Shown piece by piece: positions 6,448 to 6,907 of a stretch of DNA of 6,907 nucleotides (within the stretch, counting starts at the first letter, position 1; each line of letters begins with the position of its first letter). The translations under genes and the position numbers were made by a program. The DNA is from an uncultured Treponema sp. (GTDB taxonomy: Bacteria; Spirochaetota; Spirochaetia; Treponematales; Treponemataceae): positions 1 through 6,907 of the forward strand of contig CAJOPO010000203.1 in NCBI GenBank assembly GCA_905236315.1. The letters run 5' to 3'. The notes beneath the pieces were generated by a model that saw only the letters and a list, made by a program, of their open reading frames with translations, was not told the origin of the DNA and ran no database searches.

Positions 6448-6907
6448 TATATATTCAGTTGCTGCTTGCCTTTATGCAGGTGGGGCTTTTTAGCATAGGG
6501 GGCGGATATGCGGCTATTCCTTTAATAGAAAGCCAAGTGGTAGAAAAATATGCATGGCTTAGCATAGCAGAATTTACAGATTTAATAACTATTGCGGAGA
6601 TGACACCGGGACCTATTGCAATAAACTCTGCTACCTTTGTAGGAATAAGGATTGCTGGTGCCTTTGGGGCAGTAATAGCTACCTTAGGCTGCATAATTCC
6701 TTCTATAGTAATTGTTTCTGCTTTTACGCTTGTTTATTACAAATATAGGTCTGCATTGTTTATGCAGAAAATCCTTATGGTCATTAGACCTGTTGTAGTT
6801 TCTTTAATACTAACAGCAGGCTTAAAAATATTGATTAGTGTTTCGGGCTTTGGAGCGGAGCTTGATTATAAGGGCATTGCTCTTTTTGTATGCTCCTTAG
6901 TTTTAAT
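6444..6907 (+). CDS. Chromate transporter (CHR family, short form), second subunit; partial, runs off the right edge
   Basis: The 154 visible codons encode the N-terminal part of a short CHR-family membrane protein (usual length about 175-190 residues, so roughly 20-35 are missing beyond the window). The signatures are intact: GLFSIGGGYAAIPLIE (14-29), W38, and EMTPGPIAINSATFVG (52-67), followed by several hydrophobic membrane segments (about 68-100, 112-133 and 144-154). The ATG overlaps the stop of the preceding transporter gene as ATGA, with GGAAGGGAG (6431-6439) as ribosome binding site, so the two were translated as a coupled pair, as is usual for two-subunit CHR transporters. No stop or frameshift is seen in the visible part. 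With its partner truncated, the function of this subunit is uncertain. Substrate could be chromate, sulphate or another oxyanion. Confidence 0.9.
   Translation, partial: MIYIQLLLAFMQVGLFSIGGGYAAIPLIESQVVEKYAWLSIAEFTDLITIAEMTPGPIAINSATFVGIRIAGAFGAVIATLGCIIPSIVIVSAFTLVYYKYRSALFMQKILMVIRPVVVSLILTAGLKILISVSGFGAELDYKGIALFVCSLVL

Noticed and set aside
6083..6694. Open frames on the - strand at 6083-6286 and 6455-6694
   Set aside because: Both are antisense to chromate-transporter coding sequence with recognisable CHR motifs.

Overview
The window is AT-rich bacterial DNA carrying six protein-coding loci, and the last of them runs off the right edge. The gene set suggests an anaerobic, probably host-associated spirochaete close to Treponema: a secreted DUF4015 protein translationally coupled to mnmE, a rubrerythrin, a small ABM-fold protein, and a LysR/chromate-transporter locus. 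The genus is inferred from overall gene content and protein flavour; no rRNA or other decisive marker is present.

Layout. Positions 1-116 are a leader with a short inverted repeat and a weak promoter-like element. A + strand pair follows: a secreted 813-residue protein (Asp-box/beta-propeller-like N-terminal half, DUF4015 TIM-barrel-like C-terminal half) and mnmE (tRNA wobble-uridine modification GTPase), joined by an ATGA overlap. A strong hairpin terminator with a ten-C run closes the pair, and it is also positioned to end the convergent rubrerythrin gene on the - strand. Rubrerythrin and the ABM-domain gene are divergent. The 179 bp between them hold a promoter in each direction, an inverted repeat flanked by a 20-bp-phased direct repeat, and a second, larger inverted repeat near the predicted rubrerythrin transcription start. 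This is the richest regulatory stretch in the window.

The right-hand third is a LysR-type regulator divergent from two tandem chromate-transporter (CHR family) genes, and it shows three separate lesions. The regulator has an in-frame amber codon at the conserved Gln of its helix-turn-helix. The first transporter gene has lost about 31 N-terminal codons together with its start region. The same gene has an in-frame 6-bp tandem duplication inside the conserved PGxxAxN motif. The second transporter gene looks intact as far as it can be seen. The simplest reading is a transport locus in decay, not a new system.

I found no RNA genes, insertion sequences, CRISPR arrays or evidence of a previously undescribed defence or mobile system. 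The observations most worth a second look are the decaying LysR/ChrA locus, the composite operator between rubrerythrin and the ABM gene, and the nested palindromes in the mnmE terminator.
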